From Oscheius sp. JU75 (Eukaryota; Nematoda; Chromadorea; Rhabditida; Rhabditidae): a stretch of DNA of 64,000 nucleotides. The notes below the pieces were generated by a model. The model was not told the origin of the DNA and made no database searches. It saw only the letters and a list, made by a program, of their open reading frames with translations. The stretch spans positions 8,618,001 through 8,682,000 of the forward strand of contig JASJZC010000007.1 in assembly GCA_037178855.1 (NCBI GenBank). Reading direction: 5' to 3'. The position numbers and the translations under genes are program-made. Of this stretch, positions 1 through 12,730 are shown piece after piece. Every line of letters begins with the position of its first letter. Positions within the stretch are counted from its first letter, which is position 1.

Positions 1-3000
1 GCCAGGTTCCGAAAAAGCTTCTTCGCGTTGCTTTTTTGAGCCCAAGGAATACCTGGACAATGGTCACCGACTGGGCTGCATGGTCTTGTAGAGAAGGGTA
101 TCAATCAGGGACGTGGCTAGACAAAACTCCTAGAGTGAGATGGTATGAGCGGAGAACCAAAAGAAGCTTTCCGCAGGTGTTTAGGAAAAATGAGCGGGTG
201 TATATATTCGAAACTGGAGAACAATGACCACATGAGAAGACTACATAATTCAGCGATTTTTTAGTTACATTTCAAAAGTTATTCAGGAAAGTTCTTCTGA
301 CTAAAACTATCCGGAACTAAATTATGTCTCTCGTTGTGGTAATAGGCAACAGGTTGACAGAGAAAGCTTTACAGATTTACAGAGGTAGAAATCAATTTGA
401 GGACACAGTGAAAAGAACAAGATAAAAGCAAAAAGTTGACAAAAATGTGCAAAGAAGTGACAGAATAAACTAAAGTGTAAGTTGGTTATCCTAAAAAATA
501 GAAAGTTCTTTTATTGCGAAGTGTTGACCGGATACAATATGCAGAAAATGGAAACTAACACAGTCAGTTCTGCTATCACTTTCGAGGTCAAGGGCTTGCT
601 GAAAATCATAGCCAGGTCACTTGGGAGTATTTCGACGGTCAATTGGTGGTAATATCAAGGCAAACACAGCTAACCAAACAATTCCAGCCGCGAACACTGA
701 TAATCGTGAGGAAATTATAAAACTTTGCTAGAGGATAAGCGGAAATATAACTGGAAAGAAAGGGGCGTAGGAGATTTTAGTTGTAAAATGCAGATGAGTG
801 TCGGAATCAGAGCGCCGAAGAGGTGCTTCGCTGACGCTGAATAGCCGCGCTCGGATCACACCTCGACTTCAAATGTAAATCACTCCCTCGGACAGTAGCA
901 GTGGCAAAAGCAGGCTTTACCAAGGAAAAATATCCGGGAAACGGACCACATGATAAAAAGGTGAAGCACTCGAACTACATGGTCAAGCAACACATCTTGT
1001 CACTGCTCGTTCCAATTAAGGAAGAGAGTCTTGAGAAGTAACAATACACAATGGACAAACTCCGCCGAAGGAATCAGCTAATCCACCCTGAAATCCGACC
1101 CGCGCACACTGAGAAAACAGGGCTGTATAGCAGGAAAACAGAGCAACAAGCAGCAGCAGGCTCGCGTGCTCTTTTCGGAGACCGTCCCAATTGGAATAAG
1201 TAATTCAAGAGGGTCCTTCAAAAAGTTACATAGGACGAGCCGCTGCCCGGGATTAATGCTAAGTAGCCCGGATGGCTGAGGATTATTCCAGCTGGAGAAA
1301 GAAGAAGAGGGGGAGGGGTAATTATAAGAAAGAGAGTGAGGTAAGGGGACCTGGCTTGCCGAGGAGGAGGCATCCAGTACGCGCGGTCATTTACAGACGG
1401 ATCAACGAAAGCCGGCTGGTGCCAGTTGCGTGAGCGTGTCTGTTTGTTTAGATACCTACAGGCCACATATCCGCGATTGCACGGGCCTAATGACCGACCT
1501 CCGACTGGTCACATCTAACAGTTCTTGTGACCCCTGCGACACGACTGAAGAATCTAATGATACTGGTTAGCTGTCCTCTCAAATTACATTGAGACAAAAA
1601 GTTAAAATCACTGGATTAGTGAGGAGAAAGAAGACTCAAAACCAGTAGTTTTCAAAGGTGATACACACACTCTTTATCAGGTTGACCCGTAAGTTTTGCC
1701 CTTTCAGCCCATACATAACTTTTGACCCAATTGAGCTGGAGAACTGTTTCAAAAAAGAAAAAAAAGGCAAAATTAGATGTAACTCCCAAAATTAGAGCTG
1801 CAATAGATTGGAAACACCTTAGAATTGTCTAATAAGAGCAGAGAGCACAAAATAAATATAAAAAATATGCATAATCGAGAAAGTTTGTTCTGAGAAATCG
1901 AGCCCGACTGAGAACACAGCTTATCAAGGACTACAAAACTGCTTACAGAGATCGCCCGGCATATGCGCCTCCCGAGAGTTGAATAGCGTTTTTACGTTTT
2001 AAACTCCCCCTTTTTGACTGGTGCTTAAAATCTTTGACTTATGATCTCTGATCTGATCTCTATACACGGCTAAATAGAGCCAGTTTTGCCCGTTCTTTTT
2101 TTTGAACAGCTCTCCAGCTCAATTATGTTGAAAGTTATGGGTTAGCCTGATACACAGTCTAAATCTCTGAATAGTAAGGTGAAGTGGAGAAGAAGGAAAG
2201 CTTGAAGCACTTATAGTATTTACCGAAGAGACACATATAATGGCCAGCTCAATTACCTTTCACGCTCAGCCTGCTTAGCTTTTACCCACTGACCTTGGCA
2301 GTAGAGAAGAATGAGATGTTAATCATTTTTTGAGAGATCATAGAACCGCGCTTCCACGTTTCGCAGAGAAACAGTCAGAATACGAAGAAGTTTATGCAAA
2401 ACGTGGCTACCATGAGGCGTAAATCATAGTCGGGAAGAATACACTAACTGCCATGATGTCGTAGCTATGATCACTGGAAACAAGAAACTGTTTAATGCTT
2501 CAAATGCAAATTCAGCGGAATTGAAAAATAACAAGAGAATAGGCCAAGTTCCCCAGTGAATGCATCCAAAATACCGATAGAGTTAAAAGGCTTATTTTCG
2601 TCAGTCCACTGTACAGCACTGTCCGAAAGTTTTTATTGCGTATATTCAGCGCCATTTTCGACCACCACTCAGCGCATCTGTCACATGAATCATACTCACG
2701 AGACCTTCAGTAGTACAAACCAGAAAGCCTTATTACTATGAGATTTCTGTGCTGAAGTACTGTTCTTCTCTGATTGAACTGGATAATATAATCTTCACCA
2801 GCCGTATTTGACTTAGATTTTTGCCACACTGTCAGTTATGAAGTTAAACTCCCTGGTGAGTATTATCTCTCTGCTGTGTTCATCCTCATTTTGGAATTAC
2901 TGAAGGGCCTGCAGTCGGAACTCTATATTTTGAAGCTAAACAAGATAAAATAGAGCACCTCACTTTAAAAGCTATACTAAAAGCACCCAGACTAAATTCG

Positions 3001-3385
3001 TCTTCAGTCAATCATTATATGAGACTAATACGCGAAAAAGTGTTCAATGATTAGTGAACGGCGTGTTGATCTTGTGAAAAGTGATTTGTTATCTGACTTA
3101 ACCCCCGAGATTCGTGATGTCCATGCGGTTTTAGAATTTTGGCTAGCCAGCATGGCTAAATCAAAATCGTGCTGAACCAGTTTCTGACTCATAGTCACTC
3201 AAACTACTACATAGTATAAACCGGGAAGCTCCTTTCACTACGAGACTTCCTTTCTCTGACGTCCAGTTGTCATCTGATCTAATATGCAATACTCGTAGTG
3301 TAGTTTTTTAATATTGTCTCATCCCATGAGAGAAAAGTATCTAATATTGGTAATGCAGAGGCTTCAGATCACCAGTTCAGCTGCG
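1..3385. other. Upstream intergenic region without a recognised gene
   Basis: No open frame here has a recognisable domain or a convincing set of splice sites. The longest frames are below 90 codons and look like chance. The notable structure is the long imperfect inverted repeat at 1708-2140, listed separately. A purine-rich tract lies near 1297-1350. The right end presumably holds the promoter of the guanylyl cyclase gene, but I see no defined element. Confidence 0.6.
1708..2140. repeat. Long imperfect inverted repeat, MITE-like
   Basis: The arms at about 1708-1773 and 2086-2140 are reverse complements over about 55-65 bases with a few mismatches and gaps. Both contain the core AATTGAGCTGGAGA, followed by an A-rich run and then GGCAAAA. 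About 310 bases separate them. No transposase is encoded between them. This fits a non-autonomous inverted-repeat element or a foldback sequence. Clean target-site duplications were not seen. Confidence 0.6.
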
Positions 3386-6300
3386 ATGTTGTCTGGAATC
3401 CTCTCGCTGCTCTTTTTGCTCCTGGTAGGACATGCAACTTTATAATCAAACAAGTTTTAAGGTGCACGCTCAAAAACCTTCTGTGATTAACGTAGGCCTC
3501 CTGTTTGCTGCTAACGACACAGACAATCTGTTAACAGCTGCTTTTGAGAACAGTGCAGCGGCTGTTCTGATTGCGAGGGACAGAATAGTTAAAGAACAAA
3601 TTCTTCCTGGTATAACTTTCAAGTATATTTTGCTAGTAACAGTAACAAAAAGTATCATAGTTTTATTTCAAAATACTCCAACTGCGATGAAATGTTAGCT
3701 GCCGATTCTGCCCTTGATATAATGAAGGATGGCTCTGCTGATGTTATGATCGGACCCGTATGCAGCAATCGTAACGATTAGTTGTTTTTCTGTAATGAGG
3801 CACATTTTTAGCTGCGATGGTAGCAGGAATACTTGGATATTACTACGACTTCCCTGTTATCACATATGGTATGTCAACTGACGCTGCCATGACAGATCTG
3901 GAACGATTTCCAACTACGATTGTGATGTCTACTAATACCAAGGGGTGGGTATTTTGCAGTAAAATAATAAGATAGCAGTTTGCCGTAAGGCTACAGGTTA
4001 AGCAAAGTTTTAGGAGAAGCTAGACTGAAAAATAAAACGTTGGGACTCATCTTGATTTCACTGGCTTTTACATAATCATACAGTGCCTTCTTAAGCTGTT
4101 ACAAACAGAATATGCAACATTTTCAGTCTTGGACTGGCTCTAGTTGCTCTATTGAATGAATATCAATGGTATCAATTTGCCTTCATATACTCTACTGCCT
4201 ATGAAACTGGAAAATGTGACACAATGAGAACAGACCTCCAGGTATTCTCAAGTTTTCCCCCCCTCTGTGCTTCAAACTAACCTTCCCCCAATGTGTAGTC
4301 TGTCCTGAAAGACGACCGCACCCCTGTCGAGCTTGTCGGCTCCTGGTCCCTGTCAGCCTCCCCTCATCGACTCCACTGTCAAACGCGCTCTAGAAGACAT
4401 CAGAATGCTGTCACGAAGTAAGTCTCGGTTTTTTTAGATTGTCGTAGATACGGATCCGTCGCCTGTCACTATGATGTATCAAAAACTAATAACGGATGTA
4501 TCTGATGAAGGATTTGCGCTGGTTCTTAATGACTTACGGAGTCAGGCGCGTGGTGAGCATAAGTAAAAGCAGCACACTCTACAACCCATGTCTGACACAA
4601 TTCGTTGCAGTCGTGTTAATTCCGAACCTTAGATACCTTTTCTTGTTGCTAAAACTTGTATAATTCCGATTTTAGTCGTTGTAATATGTCTCTCTGACAA
4701 TAATGGTCTCAAGCGGAGATTTATGCTGGCTGCAAAAGATGCTGGTTTCGTAACAGACGACTACGTTTTTATCTTCTCCGATATTAAGTCCCAGGGATTC
4801 AGTAAGCCGAGTTTCTATCCTCGGTAGATAAAAATTCACAGCTCAGCCAACCAAGACTGGGAACAAGTATGTCTGGAAAGCTGACGGCGAAACTTGGGCT
4901 GATGGACGTGACGTAGAAGCTCAACAAGCCTTTCAAAACGCTTTTTCACTGAATGATGTACCAATATAAATAACTAATTATACTAAAAACTGTTTAAGAA
5001 CATGGGAGTTGGAGCTTCTTCTTCGGAATGGACTTCGTTCTCATCTGAAGTGGTTCGTCGAATGAATGAGACCCCTTTTAATTGTGGAACTGGATGCCGA
5101 GATCCGAGCTATACTGGGGGTATGAATAACTTAAGATAGGACTAAGTTGAAGAATAGCAGCTATCTACAGTGGTCAACTGCATGATTCTTTGATGGTGTA
5201 TGCGTATGCTTTGAACAACACCCTTGACCGGAATGCCAGCTACTACAAAGTTGGAACAGAGATATTGAGGAATGCTGGAATGGATTTTGAAGGTAGGCGA
5301 CCCACGGTTAATATCGTGCCAATTTCTTTAATGAGAGTGAGAACTTGTAATTTCGCTGACAAGATACGTGAACGAACCCCTAAAATAGCTGTAAATTAAC
5401 CACCAGAACCTCTATTGCAATTCTCATCCATCTCACTCTCTTTTTGTTCAAATTACTGTACCTGTCCGGTTTCCAATACTGTGTTGGAGAGAATATCAGT
5501 TGCACGGCAGTACGGGTGACATCCGGTTCCCGAAAAGATGCTGGAGTGACATCCTGGCTTTCTATACGGTACGGGAGATTCTTTTCACCCAGAAGTATTA
5601 TCATAGCATAGAAACATGCTTATGACACGAGACTGCAGTTAAATAATACGTGGTTTTCAGGAATCGGTGGAAGGGTCGCTGTTGGAGAAGGAGGTATCCG
5701 CATGCCGACGTTCTTCTTCTCTACCCTGAACGAGAGCCTCCTTCCTGAAACGTACGGAAAGATCATGATCAACAACAGTTTTGCGGTAAATTTATTGAGT
5801 CATTCAAACAATACGGTTGCAGAATTTTTCGCGTCTCTACACAGACGACGGTGTCCTATTTTCGAACTATGACTGCAAGTGTAAGCCTCCCGACGTCCCA
5901 AAATGCGGCTTCACAGGGAACAAGGTTCGCCCAAAGTCTAGACATTAAAAGCACTTTCTATTCTCAGTGTCCTCCTGACTTCATCGCAACATATCTTCTC
6001 TGGATTATTGTAGCAGCAGCCGTAATCGTGTTTTTTATTGCTATCGCATTAGTGGGAGCTTATATGACAGTGGCCTCGCGGAGAAGAGCCCTGGCGGAGC
6101 AGAACAAATTATGGCAAATCCCTTATAGTTTATTATCTGACACGTCGAAGAAGGTGGCGATTATATGGGGAAGCAATAACAAATGTTCGATTCAGGGCAA
6201 ATTTGAGCAGAGTATCAGATCCATGAACAGTGATAAAACAAGATCAAGCGTTGCTACAAGAACAACGCACGAGTCCAAAATTGAGACGCGAAGGTTCAAG

Positions 6301-9300
6301 TTCTACACTCTTTTGGTAAACAGGAATTTGTGATTCCAAATATAGGTTTTAGGGAGACAAAATAGCCTGTTTGAAGCATGCTCAACGCATTCGGCTGGAC
6401 GATGAGGAGTGTGCCCTGCTTAGAAAGGTTCCTTTTGTCTCCTAAAAGTTTCATAATCGATCTCAAATCGAATCGCAATAGTAATAACTCATCCGTACCG
6501 ATTCGGTTTTTCTTAAAGCCCTGGAGTGATTTCTTGAAACGCCAAGACTCAGAGAAGTCGACTGAAAAAAAACAGTAAAACTAATGAGACAGCGATAGCT
6601 TTTGTATTGAAAACTCATTTTTCAGACTAGAGCCCTGGACAATGATAACATTAACCGCTTTCTCGGACTCTGCTTGGACGGTCCAGAACTTATGTCAGCA
6701 TGGAAATACTGTGGCAGAGGAAGCCTGCAAGACGTAGTACACAAGAGTGACTCAACCATGGACTACTTTTTCATCTATTGCCTCCTAAAAGATATAATCA
6801 GTGTACGTCTTCTTATAGTGAATACATTTGTTTGTTTGTTTTCAAGGGACTACAATTCCTCCACGGATCATTTGTTGGCTTCCATGGCAATCTGACATCG
6901 GAGACATGTTTGGTCGATGACCGCTTTCAGGTCAAGCTGGCCTACTTTGGCCTCAAGGAAATCAGACAGTTTGATACGCCAACGAATGAAGGTTAGGGGC
7001 ATGGTAATCAGTAAAACTTTGATTGCAGAGCTTCTCTGGACCGCTCCCGAAGTTTTGCGGGGTGCCAGAGAGGGGTCCACAGCTGCCGACATATATAGTT
7101 TCGCCATCATTTGCTCAGAGCTTGTCACGAAGAAGTCAGCCTGGGATATTAATAACCGGAAGGAACCTGCAGAGAGTAGGAATTCCAATTAGAACAGAGA
7201 AGTCGTTCGTATTACAGCAATTATCTACTGGCTGAAAAGATCGAGGAATCCCCCGCCAAGACCAGAACTTCATATACACGATTCATTGGAGATCAATACC
7301 GGATTAGTAGGTCACCAGCTCAAAAAGATAAAAATTCACAAATTCAGTTGGAATTGATCAAGGACTGCTGGGATGAAGATGAGAACAGACGACCGACAGT
7401 CAGCCAAATCCGTCAACTTTTGAAGGGAATGAACGGGGGAAGGTAAGAACAAAGTTAATCACAAACATCGATGGTGATTCGCACCTTTGGCATGTAAACT
7501 TCTTCGATTTCTGTGTTGTCAGGCGACAGCAGCTCAAAATCGCCTCCCAGATCGTCGCGGCTACTATGATAGTCAGCCTCAGAATCTGTTAGCTCTCCTT
7601 TAGCTCTTGTACACATGTAGGAGCAGAATAGGATGCTTCCGAAGAAGAGGATCCCTGAAATGATTACTCCTAACCTATTTCAAACTACTCAGGTCTCAAT
7701 ATGTCTGACGTGTTTTTCGGAAATTTGGTCACAGTAGTGATGGTACTGTAAGACAATTTCACGCATTAGACCGATAGTATGTGAACCGACTAATCAGCGT
7801 GGTCACAGTATCAAGTTTGTATAAAATATCAGGAAACTGGTTGGCAGAATGGAAGAGACATAAAAAAAGGGAAAAAAGATGCCAGTGAGATGAAACTTCC
7901 CTCAGGCTCTAAGTTTTGTATTATTAAACCTTACCAAATCCAAAGCTCCAAAGCCAGGTGTAAACATCTGTGACCGGATCAGTAATTATTGCTGGTGGTG
8001 CATCAGAAGTGGTCGTGCAGAACATCCCAGTATAGTTGCTATGGCAGTGACAGAAGATGTCCTGGCTTGTTAGATGGCGAGCACAGACACCGTTCCCGTT
8101 GCAGAACGATAGAGACTGACACTCTGCGAGCTCTACTGGCTCAAACAGTGGCATTCCTGTCTTTCTGAAAAGATCGTGTTCACTCAAAATATGAAAATTT
8201 TTTAGAACTGATAATCTCATGGACCACGTCTTTAACATTATGGAAACGTATGCAGTCTCTTTGGAAGAAGAGGTAGCTGCCAGAATGCAAGAACTGATCG
8301 AAGAGAAGAAGAAGAGTGATGTTTTGCTTTATCGAATGCTACCAAGGTGGATTCTCAATCTTTTAAAGTAAGCCCAGTTTTAGATCAGTTGCTGACAAGC
8401 TAAAACTAGGGCAGTCTGTGTCCCCCGAAGCTTTTGACAGTGTCACTGTATTCTTCTCGGACGTAGTATCTTTCACCACCCTCGCGGCTAAATGTAGTCC
8501 TCTACAAGTAAGAATAACTTAACATCTTAAGCAACACAGTTCAGGTTGTGAATCTTCTAAACGATCTCTACAGTATTTTCGACGGAATCATCAACGAGCA
8601 CGACGTCTATAAAGTAGGGGACTGGAATGGAGAGCACTTGTTCGAGTGAAGCTATGTCCTTCTCTCTAATTGAGACCACGTCCCCTTTTGAAAAAAGACA
8701 AAACCCTTAATGATATTCTTCCGTTCGGTTTCTCAGAAGACATTTCATGGCAGATACTTAAAATTTGAAAGCTTCAGGTCGAAACAATTGGAGATGGCTA
8801 TCTTTGTGTGTCTGGACTGCCCAAAAGAAATGGAACGGACCACGCTCGTCAAATCGCCTCAATGTCACTCGCCTTTATGAAATCTCTCATAGATTTCCGT
8901 ATTCCTCACCTTCCGGCCGAACGCGTCAACATCCGTGTGGGAATGCATACGGGTTCAGTAGTGGCAGGAGTAGTCGGACTAACAATGCCGAGATTCTGTC
9001 TCTTTGGTGACACTGTGAACACTGCTTCCCGGATGGAAAGTAACGGGAAACGTAAGGAGACTTACTTTTGGAAAACCGTTTTCTATTTCAGCTGGAATGA
9101 TCCATTTGTCGACAGAGGCCAACCGAATGCTAACAAAAGTTATTGGAGGATTTGTGACTGAGCCTAGAGGAGAGGTTATAATCAAGGTACCTTGGGAGAT
9201 TTTGCCCCATTTTTCAGTCTGCCTATGTCTGCATTTTCAGCCTCTTCCTTTGTTGTCATGTCATTTGGCGACCTTGTATAGTCGACCAGCCATGTTAGTA

Positions 9301-9815
9301 TTCTTTCCACCTAGCTCATTCCGCTTTGTACGAGTGATTAGTTTAACCTGTCTCTTTCAGCCTGTTCTCAGGCCACCTGCATTTTCTGTCTACGACCAAA
9401 CACTTGTCTTCCTGTCAACGTTGCCACGCCTTATCCTGCCTCTGTCACACTATTGTTAGAAGTGACGCAACAAAAACAAAGTTAGCCTAATGATTTGAAC
9501 TCTCAAAGTTGATAGTCCATTATATCACTTGACTTCGCACATTACAACGTGCAAAAGAGGGAACAATACTTAAAAATGTACATATTTCAGGGCAAGGGAG
9601 TGATGGAAACGTTCTGGCTCCTTGGCTGTTCAGACGATTCGAAGCTGGTTATAGAGAAGAAAGACATTCCACAGAGCCCCCCTCCTCAGCCAAGAAGTGT
9701 CAGCCCGGCACCGTCCAACGTCTTTTCTGATCGGCAACGTTCTGCTCAAGGGCTCTATGCAGCATTTCGGGGACAATCTTCTCCTTTTTCATCAGCTGGT
9801 AGCCGCAGGGAATAA
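3386..9815 (+). CDS. gcy: Receptor-type guanylyl cyclase (GCY family)
   Basis: This is a single-pass membrane enzyme that would make cGMP from GTP; nematode members usually act in sensory neurons. In order: a signal peptide (ATG at 3386 or in frame at 3353), an ANF-receptor type ligand-binding region (about 3462-5870, with the short motif VMIGPVCSN), a juxtamembrane Cys-rich stretch, one membrane helix (about 5990-6065), a pseudokinase domain (about 6351-7442, [20 protein letters not shown]), a dimerisation helix (8206-8347) and the catalytic domain (about 8385-9184). The cyclase keeps the metal Asp (FFSDVVSFT), the guanine-selecting Glu (VETIGDGY) and Cys ([13 protein letters not shown]), so it looks catalytically competent. 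A Pro/Ser-rich tail ends at 9815. The intron at 7443-8205 holds an antisense gene. Oddity: the frame is disturbed near 4350-4437 (see findings). Exons are spliced by eye; which gcy paralogue this is cannot be told. Confidence 0.93.
7455..8164 (-). CDS. EGF-like single-pass membrane protein nested antisense in a cyclase intron
   Basis: Two exons on the minus strand (8164-7935 and 7654-7455) join across a 280-nt intron with GTAAG and TTTCAG sites. The first encodes an EGF-like module with six cysteines (CNGNGVC, then CHC and NYTGMFC) and a Thr/Pro stalk. The splice falls inside a hydrophobic helix (WLWSFGFG continuing to [13 protein letters not shown]), followed by an acidic cytoplasmic tail of about 50 residues ending VRITIDVCD. 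The helix forms only when the two exons are spliced, which supports the model. The first exon starts at an acceptor (8165) with an ATG at 8154. No signal peptide is seen, so either a trans-splice truncates the gene or 5' exons lie further upstream, beyond the cyclase exons. Family unknown; a tethered EGF-type ligand or adhesion protein is possible. Confidence 0.72.
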
Positions 9816-10541
9816 ACATGTTTCTCGTCTTTCCCTTTTATGTACCCAAGCTCTGCAATGTCTCTGGGCAGGGCAGTAAACACGCTAATCGGCTGTCAAC
9901 AGGTCTGTCGCATAATGTGCTCGACTCGCCTCACTCTTTTGCAACCGTGATAGCGCTTCTGGCCCCCCGATTGTGTGTTTTTGCCCCTAGTTGGTCTTTT
10001 GTTTATGGCCTCAGTAGTGACCGCGGGACCAGCAATCAAGCTCCAATCTAAGTCGTTTAGAGACTCAGTCTCAGCTCATATTTCTTCTGGCTTGCCGACT
10101 GCTGTAAACAGTCGTCGCCTTTTTTAATGCGTCCTGATCATGTTCTAACAATCACAAGGTTCATGAAAATGTTTTCTCTAGTGCCACGTCGAGGGGGCCA
10201 AGACACATAAATAGGGGCATTCCTGCTTATCAATCGCACGCGTCTCAACTTTCACGTACCTTTCTACCTTTTTCTATCAGTTAGAAATAGTCGAAATTTG
10301 GGGCTAGACCCAAAAGTTGTAATCAGTTTTTTATACCACAGCTCTAAATAGGTCCCGTTCCTTTCCAAACGATCATAATTTGAACTGTTCAGTCACAGAT
10401 TTGTAATTCAGTGCGCATAATTTGACCGTCGGACCGCAATGTTACCTTTTTGTGGAAGTTTGAACTGTTGAGTTTTGGCTCACAACCTATTTTCAACCAC
10501 TTTGCTCATGTACAATTCTATGTTGACATTTTTCAAGGCTT
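9816..10541. other. Intergenic spacer between cyclase and aldo-keto reductase
   Basis: About 730 bases hold the presumed 3' end of the cyclase transcript and the promoter of the aldo-keto reductase gene. AATAAA overlaps the cyclase stop codon (9811-9816), which is probably coincidental. Frames here (77 codons at most) show no domain. A 5' exon of the nested antisense EGF gene could lie here, but none was recognised. Confidence 0.5.
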
Positions 10542-12153
10542 ATGGAGCACGCACGACTGAACAACGGCGCTCAGTTGCCCCTTCTTGGCCTGGGAACGTG
10601 GCAGGTTGGGCAAAACACACACTTATTGGTCTGTTTATCCCTTTTTCTTTAGGTCAAAGATGAGAGTGAATTGGCCGTTTCGCTGAGAACTGCTTTGGAT
10701 AACGGCTACAGGCTCATTGGTAAATGATGAGAATTACAAATTTGAGACGAAGTGATTCAGATACTGCCTATCTTTACCAAAACGAGGCCTTCATCGGAAA
10801 TGTCTTGAAAGAGTATTTCGATGCTGGAAAACTGAAGCGGGAGGACCTCTTCATCACCACTAAGGTTTGCTTTGAAATTTATGACAAACGGCATTCTCTG
10901 GAAATGTTCTTGGTTGGCACTTACAGCCTGTCCGTTCTTTATCCAATTGACAGTGATTGTCTTCCGCACCCTATCCTAGTCATTCTAAAGCGATCTCTCA
11001 CTATTCGAGCGAAGTCATCAAGTAAACCGTCCTGCTGTCGCCACTCTACGCTGCAGATAAAGTTGAAATAGAACACTGTTTCAGCTTTCTTTTACTGCCC
11101 ATGCTCCCGAAGATGTTGCCGCTTCTGTAGAACAACAGCTCAAGGCTCTTCAGTTGGACTACATTGACCTGTACCTGATTCACTGCCCCTTCCCATTCAA
11201 AGCAAGTTTTGAAGTTAATTAAATTGAACTGTGCTTTGCAGCACCAAGAAGGAAGCCTTATTCCCCTAATGGAAGACGGACACCCTGTTCCTGCTGACAT
11301 TTCCCTGGTCGACACTTGGCATGCCTTGGAGAAGCTGCATGAGGCGGGGAAGTTAAAGGTGATATACTGGCAGACATGCAATTTCCGTTGTAGGCTCTCG
11401 GATTGTCCAATTTCTCAGCCAAACAGATTAGACAGATCTATGATGCGGCTACTGTAAAGCCGGCAAATCTACAGGTTTGTTCTTAATATTTTTTCTTATG
11501 CTCCCACAATTTTAGGTCGAACTGCATGTTTACTTTCCCCAGAAGGAACTGAGAGAGCTGTGCAAAGAGCTGAACATCGTAATCACCGCTTACGCTCCTC
11601 TTGGCTCTCCTGGAAGGAAGGCTGCTCGACCTGACGGAGTCTGGCCAGAAGGTGATCCCATGGCCGATTCCCTCGTTCAGGAAATTGCTCACAGACATGG
11701 AAAAACCCCTGCCCAGGTTAAAATCAAGTTTTCGCCCAAGAACATAATTATCTAGGTTCTGCTCCGCCACCTGACGCAACATGGCATCTCAGCCATTCCG
11801 AAGAGTGTCCATACTGACAGGTGCGTGAACAGAGAGAACAGCTCCTGTGGCAATTAATGACGCGTGAAATTGTCTGCGCGTGCGAGCGTCTGTTAGCTCT
11901 AAGACTATAATTAGGAGCTAACTTTCACGTTTCAGAGTCATTGAGAACATCTCAATCTTCGACTTTAAGTTAAGTGTCGGTGAAATGGAGCAGCTTGATA
12001 ACATCGACACCCGAATCAGACTTTTTGTCTTCGACTTGTAAGCATATCTGAAACTTTCCTAAATATTTGATTTACAGCGCCAGAAACCATCCAAACTACC
12101 CCAAGGAAGATATCAGTGCTGAGACTCACGGCTCCGGATTGAAGATTCACTAG
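10542..12153 (+). CDS. Aldo-keto reductase
   Basis: This is a cytosolic NADPH-dependent oxidoreductase of the aldo-keto reductase superfamily. Ten exons (10542-10604, 10653-10719, 10761-10864, 11085-11201, 11242-11358, 11394-11474, 11516-11716, 11756-11820, 11936-12037, 12078-12153) give 330 residues, normal for the family. The catalytic tetrad is complete: Asp44 and Tyr49 in DTAYLYQNE, Lys78 in LFITTK and His111 in YLIHCP. The barrel motif LGLSNFS and the cofactor-side motif AIPKSVHTDR are present. The start is the first ATG of the frame leading into the conserved GLGTW motif. The fourth intron begins with GCAAG, a GC-AG intron; no GT alternative keeps the frame. The substrate cannot be deduced. 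Confidence 0.95.
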
Positions 12154-12199
12154 ATACAAAGTACATCATGTATTTGTGAAGAAAGTAGATATAGACCAA

Positions 12200-12205
12200 A
12201 ATAAA
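12200..12205 (+). terminator. Poly(A) signal of the aldo-keto reductase gene
   Basis: AATAAA lies 47 bases after the stop codon, at the distance usual for nematode 3' ends. Confidence 0.7.
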
Positions 12206-12539
12206 CATGTTCTATCATAATTTTGGTCTGCCTTAGTTAGATAGTTGTTGAGCCATCTCACTGCTACTAAATTTAGACAGTGTCTGTTCACGGTCTGCCT
12301 GCAAGATAGTACCAAGTGGCATGTCCGGAACTAAAATCACTATGTTACTGCTGCAGGAAACAAGCACACTAGGGTTTGCAAGCTATTGATCTTGGTACGA
12401 GAGCGTTACTACTGACAGTTTTTCAAACATCAATAATTGTTCTGTGTTTTACAAAACTGATGCACGTAATTCTACAACCCCGACTCATTAGTATAAGAAG
12501 TAAAAGTTTCCTGTTATCCTCCATAAATCACCGGCGATT

Positions 12540-12730
12540 ATGCGTCTGTTGCATATACAAAGGCGCCGAAGAGATGTCCAGAACTGATCAGGTTATCGTC
12601 CGTACATCCCACAAGGTCTTCATACGGTCTTACGTGACGTGAAAGATGAGGTCTGAACTTTGTTTCTCTTGAAAAATGCCTTCGATCGGGTCCAAGAGTG
12701 TGATCATGAGAATTAGCCCAAGGTTGCCAT
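12540..12730 (+). mobile_element. Possible degenerate non-LTR reverse transcriptase fragment
   Basis: One frame reads LKNAFDRVQE (near 12669-12698), which resembles the first catalytic Asp motif of LINE reverse transcriptases (xKAFDRV). A neighbouring frame upstream reads TDQVIVRT, resembling the segment that normally precedes it. Stops and frameshifts separate the pieces. This is a weak motif-level call. Confidence 0.3.
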
